From: Saccharofermentans sp.
GTDB taxonomy: Bacteria > Bacillota_A > Clostridia > Saccharofermentanales > Saccharofermentanaceae
Length of the DNA: 46,433 nt
Assembly: GCA_024695565.1 (NCBI GenBank)
Contig: JAILHX010000118.1
Coordinates: 1-46,433 of the forward strand
Direction of reading: 5' to 3'
Shown here: piece after piece, positions 1 through 9,080 of the stretch
How the letters are laid out: each line of letters starts with the position of its first letter
Position numbering within the stretch: position 1 is the stretch's first letter
Position numbers and translations under genes: made by a program
Notes under the pieces: model-generated
Told to the model about the DNA's origin: nothing
What the model saw: the letters and a program-made list of their open reading frames with translations, nothing else
The model's database searches: none

Positions 1-1380
1 AAGGTGCCGGAGCTTTTGGAAGGAGCATTGAAATTCGGCATCAAACCCGGACTTGAGCGCATCAGCAATCTGATGAACCTTCTTGGAAACCCACAGGACA
101 GTTTTAAGTCTATACATATCGCAGGAACAAACGGAAAAGGTTCTGTTGCAACTTATATCTCAACCATAATGGCTGTAAGTGATAAGAAGGTAGGAGTATT
201 TACTTCACCTTACTTAGAACGCTTCGGCGAGAGGATCAGGATAATCGACGGACGTGACGGCCTTACGAAGTTTTTAGAAGACGATTCTTATGGTGAGATT
301 TCTTCTTCTGACCTCGAAAAGTATTCTGAAATGGTAAGACAGGCAAGAAGCAGGATGCTTGAAGAAGGTCTGTGCGACGAGCCTACTGAATTCGAACTTA
401 TTACCGCTATATGCTTCCTTTATTTTGCAGACCGGAAGATAGATGTTGCAGTCCTTGAAGTGGGTCTCGGAGGCCGTCTTGATTCCACGAACATAATAAG
501 AAACCCTCTGGTTACGGTGATCACCGCTATCGGTTTAGACCACACAGGTGTTCTCGGCAATACGATATCCGAGATCACAGGCGAGAAGGCCGGAATATTA
601 AAAGAAGGTGCTCCTTGTGTAGCTTTCGATCCTGGCCTCATGATCCTTCCGGATGACATGAAGAATGACGTAAGAAAGACTCTCATTTCCAAGGCATCAA
701 AGAAGAATATCGACATTACTTTTGCAGGAAGCAAAGAAGCTTTTGACAGTGCCGAGTTTACAGAAGACGGCAGGATGAGATTTAAGTACGATGGTGAGAC
801 TTATGTAACTGCTTTAAACGGAAAGCATCAGATAGGAAATGCCATCACGGCTATAGAAGCTGCCAGAAAGTGCGGCGTGACCGGAACTGATATCCTCGAA
901 GGAATAACCCTTGCAAGATGGAAGTGCAGAGCTGAGATCTTAAGCCTTGATCCCGTGGTAATTATAGACGGCGGTCACAATCCCCAGGGTGCATTAAGCC
1001 TTGGCGGAGCAATGAACGATATGCTCGGCGGTTCTTTAAGGGGCAAACCTGTAAGAATTCTCATGGGCGTTATGCAGGACAAGGATGTAACAGGGATCCT
1101 CGAAGCCTATAAAACATGCGGTATAAACATAGTCAGTGCCGTCACGGTAACGCCTGATAATCCCAGAAGCGAACCTGCCGATATTCTCGCGAAAAAAATC
1201 GAACATGTGTATAATGTTTCCGAAGATTTGGTGGTATGCCCAGATGCCATAGAAGGCGCCAGGGCTGCCTATGAGAAATCCGTCAAAGACGGCTATGTCC
1301 TTCTTGCGACAGGATCACTTTATCTTGCGGGCCAGATCAGGTCCACGTTGAAAGGATTGACCGAATGCACGACTACTTAA
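1..1380 (+). CDS. folC: FolC, folylpolyglutamate synthase / dihydrofolate synthase (5' end cut by window)
   Basis: Adds glutamate to folates, and often to dihydropteroate, in the cytoplasm using ATP. The frame is open from base 4 (a GTG) to a TAA at 1378-1380. The sequence opens inside the conserved family start (GALKFGIKPGLERI), so roughly ten or more N-terminal residues probably lie before the window and the GTG is probably not the start. The Mur-ligase-type P-loop GTNGKGS is at residues 41-47 counted from base 4, the metal and substrate region LEVGLGGRLDSTN follows at about 150, and the C-terminal domain motif DGGHNPQG begins near residue 322. All expected landmarks are intact. The next gene starts inside its 3' end, so they are probably co-transcribed. 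Confidence 0.95.
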   Translation, partial: KVPELLEGALKFGIKPGLERISNLMNLLGNPQDSFKSIHIAGTNGKGSVATYISTIMAVSDKKVGVFTSPYLERFGERIRIIDGRDGLTKFLEDDSYGEISSSDLEKYSEMVRQARSRMLEEGLCDEPTEFELITAICFLYFADRKIDVAVLEVGLGGRLDSTNIIRNPLVTVITAIGLDHTGVLGNTISEITGEKAGILKEGAPCVAFDPGLMILPDDMKNDVRKTLISKASKKNIDITFAGSKEAFDSAEFTEDGRMRFKYDGETYVTALNGKHQIGNAITAIEAARKCGVTGTDILEGITLARWKCRAEILSLDPVVIIDGGHNPQGALSLGGAMNDMLGGSLRGKPVRILMGVMQDKDVTGILEAYKTCGINIVSAVTVTPDNPRSEPADILAKKIEHVYNVSEDLVVCPDAIEGARAAYEKSVKDGYVLLATGSLYLAGQIRSTLKGLTECTTT

Positions 1381-2375
1381 GCTTATGCATGATGATTCAG
1401 CCTATTAATGAGTCCAGCCTCATTCTTTTTGACGTGAGCAATGAAGAGAAGGCCAGGATAGTCCGTCAGTTCAACAGAGCTCTCCAGAATTCACAGGGCG
1501 ACGGTACGGACGTTGCGCAGATATTCTTAAAGCCCCTTATCTCACAGTATCAGAAGTGGGGCGATCCCGCATTGATCTTCGGTCTCTGCCTCGCCAGGGA
1601 AGGCCAGTTCAAGAGAGCTGAAGGAAGTCTTGTTTTCGCGATCCAGGGCGTACTTGGTACAGAGCAGTATCTTACGATCGCTCAGGAAGCATTAAGAATG
1701 GTCAGAGAGGATATCAAGAATCCTCCGGCAGATCTTCCGCCTGCAGATATCGCAGGCAAGCTCAAGAGTGCACAGATGGCTCAGGGGTCATCTCCTGCAG
1801 CCAGAGCAAACTTCCAGGCGCCGATCCTTATGAAGGCGCAGAAGACTTCCGAAGCACCTCAGATGGCATCTTCAAAAGAGAGAAGAGATATCATGATGCG
1901 TTCGGGCGGAGTTGCCGATGAGCTTCCTGATGATTCAATAGATATTGAGGATATAAAATCTCCCAGAGAGAGAATGAAAACTTTGGTGATAATCGGCGTC
2001 GTAATTCTGTCAATGTTACTAGTGACGATACTTATCATATTTGGTATTATTCCTCTGGTAAAACAGATAGAGTCCGGCGGGGACGCGCAAGACAGACTTG
2101 AATATCTGTATGGCGAGTTCCGCAAGAACAGATACGATCCTGAAGTATCAGCCATCGTAAGTGCTTATGAATCAAGCTACGGCACGATATTTGCCCCTTC
2201 ACAGGCATCGGATACTTCTTCTGCGGAGAGTATGACAGACACATCTGATACATCTTCAACTGAGACTGAACTCACGGCATATCTGGCTGAGACAACAGCA
2301 GGAGAAGAGACAACCACAGAAGGGGAAGAGACAGCTGAAGGCGAGATGACGGCTGAAGGAGATACGGAAGAATGA
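1365..2375 (+). CDS. Unknown single-pass membrane protein with acidic Thr/Ser/Glu-rich tail
   Basis: I do not recognise the family. The frame overlaps the end of folC and the start of thrC (ATGA overlap at 2372), so it sits in a translationally coupled operon. The ATG at 1365 is uncertain: in-frame ATGs at 1389 and 1392 would remove about eight or nine residues. Residues about 20-120 are helical and soluble-looking, then comes a disordered linker, then one strongly hydrophobic segment at about residues 206-228, preceded by basic RERMK. The end is a repetitive tail of Thr, Ser and Glu, with repeated (E/T)AEG-like units. The predicted topology is cytoplasmic N-terminus and exported acidic C-terminus. 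The N-terminal half could be TPR-like (the segment with WGDPALIFGLCLAREGQF), but this is only an impression. Confidence 0.8.
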   Translation: MHDYLSLCMMIQPINESSLILFDVSNEEKARIVRQFNRALQNSQGDGTDVAQIFLKPLISQYQKWGDPALIFGLCLAREGQFKRAEGSLVFAIQGVLGTEQYLTIAQEALRMVREDIKNPPADLPPADIAGKLKSAQMAQGSSPAARANFQAPILMKAQKTSEAPQMASSKERRDIMMRSGGVADELPDDSIDIEDIKSPRERMKTLVIIGVVILSMLLVTILIIFGIIPLVKQIESGGDAQDRLEYLYGEFRKNRYDPEVSAIVSAYESSYGTIFAPSQASDTSSAESMTDTSDTSSTETELTAYLAETTAGEETTTEGEETAEGEMTAEGDTEE

Positions 2376-3877
2376 ACTACATAAGTACAAGAGGATTTGA
2401 AGGAAAGTTTTCTTCAAGCGAAGCGATCATCAGAGGCATCGCTCCTGATGGAGGCCTCTTTGTTCCCGAGACTATTCCGCAGCTCACAAAAGAAGATCTC
2501 GAAGCAATGCAGACGATGGAGTTCTATCAGCTCTCTGCATTCGTTCTTTCCAAGTTCCTTACAGATTTTACCGAGGAAGAACTCCTCGATTATACAAGAC
2601 AGGCTTATGCCGAAGAGAAGTGGGGCGAGAATCCCATTCCTCTCGTTCAGATGAACGAATATAACGACAGGGAATATATCTTAGAGCTCTGGCACGGACC
2701 TACGTGCGCATTCAAGGATGTTGCACTCCAGCTCCTGCCTCATCTCATGACGGCTTCTGCAAAGAAGACAGGTACACATAAGAAGATCTGCATCCTTACG
2801 GCTACATCAGGTGATACAGGCAAGGCTGCACTTGAAGGCTTCAAGGACCTTCCCGGAACAGAGATCATCGTATTCTATCCGACAGGCGGCGTATCCGAAG
2901 CACAGAAGCTCCAGATGACGACAACGGGCGGATCCAATACTCACGTTATCGCTGTCAACGGATGCTTTGATGATGCACAGACAGGTGTTAAGAGGATCTT
3001 CGTTGATATGGAATTTGCCATTACTCTTGATGATCATGATACGATGCTCTCATCTGCAAACTCCATTAACTGGGGAAGATTAGCACCTCAGATCGCTTAC
3101 TATGTATATTCATATGTTGAATTATTGAGAAAAGGCAAGATCGATCTTACCGAGTCTTTCAACATCGTTGTTCCTACGGGCAACTTCGGTAATATCCTTG
3201 CTGCATGGTTTGCAAAGCAGATGGGCATTCCCGTTCACAAGCTTATCTGCGCTTCCAACCGCAATAAGGTATTATGTGACTTCTTCTCCAGCGGTACTTA
3301 TGACCGCAACAGGGAATTCTATAAGACATCATCACCTTCGATGGATATTCTTATCTCTTCGAATCTCGAGAGACTTCTTTTCGAGATCGCTGACAAGGAT
3401 CCTGCAAAGGTTACAGACTGGATGAGAAAACTCAATGACGAGGGCAAGTACAGTGTCGACAAGGATACACTGAAGGCATTGCAGAGACTCTTTGTCGGAG
3501 GCTTTGCCGATGAGACAGGCGTTTTGAAGACGATCCTTGAAGTCTACGACCGTACAGACCACGTTATCGATCCTCATACCGCCGTAGGTTTTAATATCTA
3601 CGGAAGATACCATCAGAGATCGGGCGACGAGAGCAAGACGGTATTTGTTTCTACAGCATCACCGTTCAAGTTCGCACCGGCAGTTATGGAAGCGCTTAGA
3701 GGTACCGGTTATTCCAACGATAAGGATATACCCGATATCATCGCCGAACTTGCCGAAGAGAGCGGTCTTGAAGTTCCCCAGTCTATCGCCGAACTGCCGT
3801 CTCTTGAAGTAAGGCATAAGGACGTTATCGAGAAGGAACAGATGATGAGCATGGTGCGCAAGATCCTTCTTGATTGA
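2372..3877 (+). CDS. thrC: Threonine synthase
   Basis: Converts O-phosphohomoserine to threonine and phosphate with pyridoxal phosphate, in the cytoplasm. At 501 aa it belongs to the longer ThrC class. It begins with the family's N-terminal signature (YISTRG, PDGGLFVPE) and has the PLP lysine K115 in HGPTCAFKDVALQ. The SGDTGKAALEG phosphate loop and the GNFGNILAAWFAKQMG segment are both present. The ATG overlaps the stop of the previous gene by four bases. A strong intrinsic terminator follows about 12 bases after the stop, closing the folC-unknown-thrC unit. Nothing is missing from the conserved core. Confidence 0.96.
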   Translation: MNYISTRGFEGKFSSSEAIIRGIAPDGGLFVPETIPQLTKEDLEAMQTMEFYQLSAFVLSKFLTDFTEEELLDYTRQAYAEEKWGENPIPLVQMNEYNDREYILELWHGPTCAFKDVALQLLPHLMTASAKKTGTHKKICILTATSGDTGKAALEGFKDLPGTEIIVFYPTGGVSEAQKLQMTTTGGSNTHVIAVNGCFDDAQTGVKRIFVDMEFAITLDDHDTMLSSANSINWGRLAPQIAYYVYSYVELLRKGKIDLTESFNIVVPTGNFGNILAAWFAKQMGIPVHKLICASNRNKVLCDFFSSGTYDRNREFYKTSSPSMDILISSNLERLLFEIADKDPAKVTDWMRKLNDEGKYSVDKDTLKALQRLFVGGFADETGVLKTILEVYDRTDHVIDPHTAVGFNIYGRYHQRSGDESKTVFVSTASPFKFAPAVMEALRGTGYSNDKDIPDIIAELAEESGLEVPQSIAELPSLEVRHKDVIEKEQMMSMVRKILLD

Positions 3878-3889
3878 TTTGCAATCTAA

Positions 3890-3920
3890 GGCTTTTTCTC
3901 CCGTAGAAAAAGCCTTTTTT
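3890..3920 (+). terminator. Intrinsic terminator after thrC
   Basis: A perfect 9-bp stem, GGCTTTTTC (3890-3898) with GAAAAAGCC (3906-3914), has a 7-base loop and runs into T3915-T3920. It lies between thrC and carA, only about 20 bases before the carA ATG, so carA must be served by read-through or by a promoter that I could not identify in the 63-base gap. Confidence 0.9.
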
Positions 3921-3940
3921 ATAAACAGGGGGTTAAAGAC

Positions 3941-5020
3941 ATGAAACGTTATTTGGTATTGGAGAACGGAAACGTTTACGAAGGCGAAGCAATGGGTGCC
4001 GAAGGCAGTGTCATTTCCGAGATCGTATTTACGACTGCGATGACAGCTTACTTAGAGACACTGACGGATCCCAGCTACAAAGGACAGGCTGTAGTTCAGA
4101 CCTTCCCCCTGATAGGCAACTACGGAATAATCACTCCCGATATGGAGAGCTCGAAAGTCAATGTCTCAGGCTATATCGTAAGAGAAGCTTGCGATCTTCC
4201 TTCCAACTTCAGATGTGAGAAGGATCTCGATACATTCCTTAAGGAACAGGGAATTCCGGGTCTTAAGGGAATCGATACGAGAGCTCTTACAAAGTGCTTA
4301 AGAGAATCAGGCACGATGAACGGTGCGATCTGCAACTCCCCTGATGAGTTCTCTATTGATGAGATCAAGGCATATAAGATCAAGGATCCTGTTGAGGAAG
4401 TTACGACACCTGAAGAAAAAGTCGTAGAGCCTCAAGGAGAACTTAAGTTTAAGATCGCGATGTTCGACTTCGGAATCAAGGGCAACATCACAAGAGAACT
4501 TGCAAAGAGAGGATGCGAAGTTCATCTTCTTCCCGCAGATACAAGTGCTGATAAGGTAAGAGAACTTGCACCTGACGGAATCTTCCTGTCAAACGGCCCG
4601 GGAGATCCGGAAGACAACATAAAGGCTATTGAGACCATGAAGGATCTCAAGGACAGCGGCATCCCGATCATGGGCATCTGCCTGGGTCACCAGATCCTAG
4701 CTCTTGCACACGGTTTTCAGACATCCAAGCTCAAGTACGGTCACAGAGGTGCGAACCACCCTGTTAAGAATCTTGAGACAGGCAAGGTATACATCACATC
4801 ACAAAACCACGGTTATCAGGTCGTAAGTTCTTCGATCGATCCTGAGGTTGCAAAAGAATACTTTGTTAATGTTAACGACGGAACAAACGAAGGAATCAAG
4901 TATATCGGCAAGCCCGCTTACTCGGTACAGTTCCACCCGGAAGCATGCGGCGGACCGAAGGATACGGAATTCCTTTTCGACACATTTATAAACATGATGG
5001 AAGACAGGGGGAACAAGTAA
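3941..5020 (+). CDS. carA: Carbamoyl-phosphate synthase small (glutaminase) subunit
   Basis: Hydrolyses glutamine and channels ammonia to the large subunit for carbamoyl phosphate, the precursor of arginine and pyrimidines. Its length of 359 aa is typical. The N-terminal CPSase small-chain domain (LENGNVYEGEAMGAEG, TAMTAYLETLTDPSYKGQ) is followed by a class I glutamine amidotransferase domain. The nucleophile is C247 in MGICLGHQ, and the His/Glu pair is H332 and E334 in FHPEAC. A GGGGG-type ribosome binding site precedes the ATG (AGGGGGTTAAAGAC). It ends one base before the carB-dapF gene, so the two subunits are translated as a pair. Confidence 0.97.
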   Translation: MKRYLVLENGNVYEGEAMGAEGSVISEIVFTTAMTAYLETLTDPSYKGQAVVQTFPLIGNYGIITPDMESSKVNVSGYIVREACDLPSNFRCEKDLDTFLKEQGIPGLKGIDTRALTKCLRESGTMNGAICNSPDEFSIDEIKAYKIKDPVEEVTTPEEKVVEPQGELKFKIAMFDFGIKGNITRELAKRGCEVHLLPADTSADKVRELAPDGIFLSNGPGDPEDNIKAIETMKDLKDSGIPIMGICLGHQILALAHGFQTSKLKYGHRGANHPVKNLETGKVYITSQNHGYQVVSSSIDPEVAKEYFVNVNDGTNEGIKYIGKPAYSVQFHPEACGGPKDTEFLFDTFINMMEDRGNK

Positions 5021-5021
5021 T

Positions 5022-8000
5022 ATGCCATTAGATAAAACCATTAGAAAAGTTCTTGTAATAGGTTCCGGTCCTATCGTGATCGGACAGGCCGCAGAATTCG
5101 ATTACGCAGGCACACAGGCCTGCAGAGCACTTCGTGAAGACGGCATCGAGATAGTTCTCCTCAATTCCAATCCTGCTACCATCATGACCGACAAGTCGAT
5201 GGCAGATAAGATCTATATCGAGCCTCTGACACTTACAACAGTCAAGAGAATAATCGAGACAGAAAGACCTGACTCGATCCTCTCCGGCCTTGGCGGACAG
5301 ACAGCCCTGACACTCTGCATGCAGCTTGCAAAGGAAGGATTCCTTGAATCACACGGCGTTAAGCTCCTTGGCTCTTCACCCGAATGTATCGATAAGGCTG
5401 AAGACCGTCAGATGTTCAAGGACACGATGGAATCGATAGGCCAGCCCTGCATCCCTTCGAAGGTCGTAACGACAGTAGAAGATGCTCTGGATTTTGCTGA
5501 AGAAATAGGTTATCCGGTTATCGTAAGACCTGCCTTCACATTAGGAGGAACGGGCGGCGGAATCGCAAACAATAAGGATGAACTCTATGAGACTGCAAGA
5601 AACGGACTTGCATTATCTCCTATCACTCAGGTCCTCATCGAGCGCGGAATCGCAGGATGGAAAGAGATCGAGTTCGAAGTAATAAGAGATAAGGACGGCA
5701 ACGTTATCACGGTCTGCTCGATGGAGAACTTGGATCCCGTCGGCGTACACACCGGTGACTCCATCGTTATCGCTCCTGCGGTAACTCTTTCGGACAAAGA
5801 ATATCAGATGCTCAGAACAGCATCACTTAACATCATTGAAGCTCTGGGCGTAGAGGGCGGATGCAACTGCCAGTTTGCGCTTAACCCTGACTCATTCGAG
5901 TATGCGGTAATCGAAGTTAACCCGAGAGTTTCAAGATCATCTGCTCTCGCATCCAAAGCAACGGGTTATCCTATCGCAAAGGTTGCAACAAAGATCGCGA
6001 TCGGTTACAGGCTCCACGAGATCGTTAATGCGGTAACAGGCCACACATATGCTGCTTTTGAGCCTGCACTAGACTACGTTGCAGTTAAGTATCCGAAGTG
6101 GCCTTTTGACAAGTTCGTATATGCAAAGAGAGATCTGGGCACACAGATGAAGGCTACAGGCGAAGTCATGTCTATCTCCGATTCGTTCGAGAGTGCCCTC
6201 ATGAAGGCCGTAAGAGGCGCAGAGATCTCTGCTGATACACTGCACCTTGCAAAGATGGAAGAAGTATCTGATGAAGATCTCATGCCTAACTGCATCAAGC
6301 CTACTGACGAGAGACTCTTCTATGTTGCTGAAGCTATCAGAAGAGGAATTGATATCAGCGAGATCAATAAGCAGACAAAGATAGATATGTGGTTCCTTGC
6401 AAAGATCAGGAACCTTATAGAATTTGAGAAAGACATCACCGGAAAAGAGATCTCTTTTGATGAATACGTAAAGGCAAAGAAATTAGGTTTCACCGACAAG
6501 GCGATCGCAAGGATCACAGGAAATCCCGTTACATATGAGCTCAAACCTACGTTTAAGATGGTCGATACGTGCGCAGGCGAGTTCGAAGCACATACGCCTT
6601 ACTTCTACGCTACATTCAATACCCCGGAAGCCGGCGGTGAGAATGAAGCAGACTTCGAGAAGGCAGGCGATAAGGACAAGAAGACAGTAATCGTATTCGG
6701 TTCAGGCCCGATCAGGATCGGTCAGGGAATCGAGTTCGACTACGCTGCTGTTCACTGCGTACACGCGCTCCGTAACTTAGGCTACAGAGTAGTTATCGTA
6801 AACAACAACCCTGAGACGGTATCCACAGACTTCGACACGGGCGACAGACTCTACTTCGAGCCTCTGACACCTGAGGACGTAATGAACATCGTTCATCAGG
6901 AGCAGCCCTTCGGCGTAGTAGTCGCATTCGGAGGTCAGACTGCCATCAAGCTTACGAAAACTCTTTCCGAGAACAATATAAACATCATCGGAACCTCTGC
7001 AGATTCGATCGATATGGCAGAAGACCGCGAGAGATTCGATGAGCTTTTAGAGCGCCTCGGAATCGCAAGACCTAAGGGCTTCTCAGTACTTACGTTAGAA
7101 GAAGCACTTAAGGCTGCAAACTCACTTGAATATCCTGTGCTCTTAAGACCTTCTTACGTTCTCGGCGGCCAGAACATGATCATTGCCTTCAACGACGAAG
7201 ACGTAAATGAGTACATGAGGATCATCCTCGCACAGGGCATCGAGAATCCTGTCCTCATCGATAAGTACATCCAGGGCAGGGAGATCGAAGTCGACGCTAT
7301 CTACGACGGTAAGGACGTATTGATCCCGGGCCTCATGGAGCACGTTGAGCGTGCAGGAATCCATTCCGGTGACTCTATTGCTATGTATCCTGCAAAGCAT
7401 ATCTACGACGATATGTATAAGAAGCTCACTGATACTACGATCGCGCTCTGCGACGGACTTAAGTCAACGGGTATCGTTAATATCCAGTACATCGTTAAGG
7501 ACAACAGGATCTATGTTATCGAGGTCAACCCGAGAGCATCAAGAACCGTTCCTTACATGAGCAAGGTAACGGGCATCCCGATGGTAGACGTTGCCATCGA
7601 AGTAAGTCTCGGAACACCTCTTGCGGACATGGACTACGGCACGGGATTCTACAGACAGTCTCCTTATACCGCAGTCAAGGTCCCTGTATTCTCATTCGAG
7701 AAGCTCACGGACGTTGATACGCAATTGGGACCTGAGATGAAGTCTACGGGTGAAGTCTTAGGTGTCGGCAGAAACCTCTCAGAGGCTTTGTATAAGGGTC
7801 TTGTTGCAGCAGGTTACAAGATGTATAAGCGCGGCGGTGTATTCATCACCGTCAGAAATTCAGACAAGCCTGAGATCGTTGAGATCGCCAAGAAGTTCGA
7901 TTCTATGGGCTTCAAGCTCTACGCTACAAACGGCACTGCAGAAGCATTGAGACAGGCAGGAATGGAAGTTACCGCAGTATCTAAGATCCACGAGTCTGAT

Positions 8001-9080
8001 GAGAACAATACGATGTCCTTGATCGAGAGCGGCAAGATCAACTACATCATCTCAACATCTGCAAAGGGAAGGCTCCCTGCAAGAGACTCCGTTAAGCTCC
8101 GCCGCCGTGCGGTCATGCTCGGCATTCCCTGCCTTACGGCTGTTGATACAGCAGACGCTCTTGCTGATTCACTCATGAGCCATTTCTCCGAGATCAATAC
8201 TGAGCTCGTAGACATCAACAACATGCGTGACAAGAGACGTAAGATCAACTTCATCAAGATGCAGGGCGCAGGCAACGATTACATCTACATCGACTGCATG
8301 GAGAGCATGGTATCTTCACCGGAATCTCTGTCGGTATACATGAGTGACAGACACTTCGGTGTAGGCGGTGACGGCATCGTTCTCATAGCTCCTTCAAAGG
8401 TTGCAGACTGCCGGATGATCATGTTCAATCTGGACGGTTCCGAAGGCATGATGTGCGGTAACGCGATAAGATGCGTTGCTAAGTATATGTACGACGAGCG
8501 CGGACATAAGAAGAGACACATGAAGATCGAGACGAAGAGCGGTATCAAGACTCTCGAACTCATGACATCAGGCGGTGTCGTTGTAAGAGTTAAGGTAGAT
8601 ATGGGCAAGGCAGAACTTTATCCGCCTAAGATCCCCTGCACACTTAAGGGTGATACGGCTGTCAACGTTCCGGTAAATATAGACGGTGATGAATATAAGA
8701 TCACTGCAGTTTCAATGGGTAATCCCCACGCTGTCGTATTCACCGATCTCGTTGACGTTATGGATCTCAACACTATCGGACCTAAGTTCGAATACGCAAC
8801 AGAGATCTTCCCCGAGAGAGTCAACACAGAGTTCGTCAAAGTCATCGACGACCACACACTCAAGATGAGAGTATGGGAGAGAGGCTCAGGCGAGACAATG
8901 GCTTGCGGAACAGGTGCCTGCGCAACGGTAGTTGCAGCATGTGAGAACGGTTACTGCAGGAAGGGCGAAGATATCAGAGTTATCCTCAAGGGCGGCGAGC
9001 TCATCATCAACTACACTGATGACACTGTCTTCATGACAGGCAACTGCGCCAAGGTTTTCGAGGGCTCCATGGAGGTTTAA
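5022..9080 (+). CDS. carB-dapF: In-frame fusion: carbamoyl-phosphate synthase large subunit joined to diaminopimelate epimerase
   Basis: One uninterrupted 1352-codon frame. Residues 1 to about 1065 are a complete CarB: first ATP-grasp half (GSGPIVIGQAAEFDYAG), second half from about 556 (FGSGPIRIGQGIEFDYA), and an MGS-like allosteric domain from about 935 (FITVRN, ATNGTAEALRQ, SAKGR). Residues about 1074-1352 are a complete DapF, with INFIKMQGAGNDY and both catalytic cysteines: C1145 in MMCGNAIRC and C1295 in MACGTGACA. DapF interconverts LL- and meso-diaminopimelate for lysine and peptidoglycan. An in-frame ATG at 8223 (residue 1068) could start a separate DapF, but no Shine-Dalgarno sequence precedes it. 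The join is short and has no stop codon. A shorter reading as two genes would need a sequencing error. dapL, the partner enzyme, is at 22359-23543. Confidence 0.93.
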   Translation: MPLDKTIRKVLVIGSGPIVIGQAAEFDYAGTQACRALREDGIEIVLLNSNPATIMTDKSMADKIYIEPLTLTTVKRIIETERPDSILSGLGGQTALTLCMQLAKEGFLESHGVKLLGSSPECIDKAEDRQMFKDTMESIGQPCIPSKVVTTVEDALDFAEEIGYPVIVRPAFTLGGTGGGIANNKDELYETARNGLALSPITQVLIERGIAGWKEIEFEVIRDKDGNVITVCSMENLDPVGVHTGDSIVIAPAVTLSDKEYQMLRTASLNIIEALGVEGGCNCQFALNPDSFEYAVIEVNPRVSRSSALASKATGYPIAKVATKIAIGYRLHEIVNAVTGHTYAAFEPALDYVAVKYPKWPFDKFVYAKRDLGTQMKATGEVMSISDSFESALMKAVRGAEISADTLHLAKMEEVSDEDLMPNCIKPTDERLFYVAEAIRRGIDISEINKQTKIDMWFLAKIRNLIEFEKDITGKEISFDEYVKAKKLGFTDKAIARITGNPVTYELKPTFKMVDTCAGEFEAHTPYFYATFNTPEAGGENEADFEKAGDKDKKTVIVFGSGPIRIGQGIEFDYAAVHCVHALRNLGYRVVIVNNNPETVSTDFDTGDRLYFEPLTPEDVMNIVHQEQPFGVVVAFGGQTAIKLTKTLSENNINIIGTSADSIDMAEDRERFDELLERLGIARPKGFSVLTLEEALKAANSLEYPVLLRPSYVLGGQNMIIAFNDEDVNEYMRIILAQGIENPVLIDKYIQGREIEVDAIYDGKDVLIPGLMEHVERAGIHSGDSIAMYPAKHIYDDMYKKLTDTTIALCDGLKSTGIVNIQYIVKDNRIYVIEVNPRASRTVPYMSKVTGIPMVDVAIEVSLGTPLADMDYGTGFYRQSPYTAVKVPVFSFEKLTDVDTQLGPEMKSTGEVLGVGRNLSEALYKGLVAAGYKMYKRGGVFITVRNSDKPEIVEIAKKFDSMGFKLYATNGTAEALRQAGMEVTAVSKIHESDENNTMSLIESGKINYIISTSAKGRLPARDSVKLRRRAVMLGIPCLTAVDTADALADSLMSHFSEINTELVDINNMRDKRRKINFIKMQGAGNDYIYIDCMESMVSSPESLSVYMSDRHFGVGGDGIVLIAPSKVADCRMIMFNLDGSEGMMCGNAIRCVAKYMYDERGHKKRHMKIETKSGIKTLELMTSGGVVVRVKVDMGKAELYPPKIPCTLKGDTAVNVPVNIDGDEYKITAVSMGNPHAVVFTDLVDVMDLNTIGPKFEYATEIFPERVNTEFVKVIDDHTLKMRVWERGSGETMACGTGACATVVAACENGYCRKGEDIRVILKGGELIINYTDDTVFMTGNCAKVFEGSMEV

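Noticed and set aside
8285..8863. Antisense ORFs opposite the dapF part
   Set aside because: They are typical mirror frames of a GC-balanced gene, with no SD, no family and full overlap with a conserved coding region.
8223..9080. Separate dapF gene
   Set aside because: No stop codon and no ribosome binding site occur between the domains, so one fused protein is the direct reading. The possibility is kept as a check.
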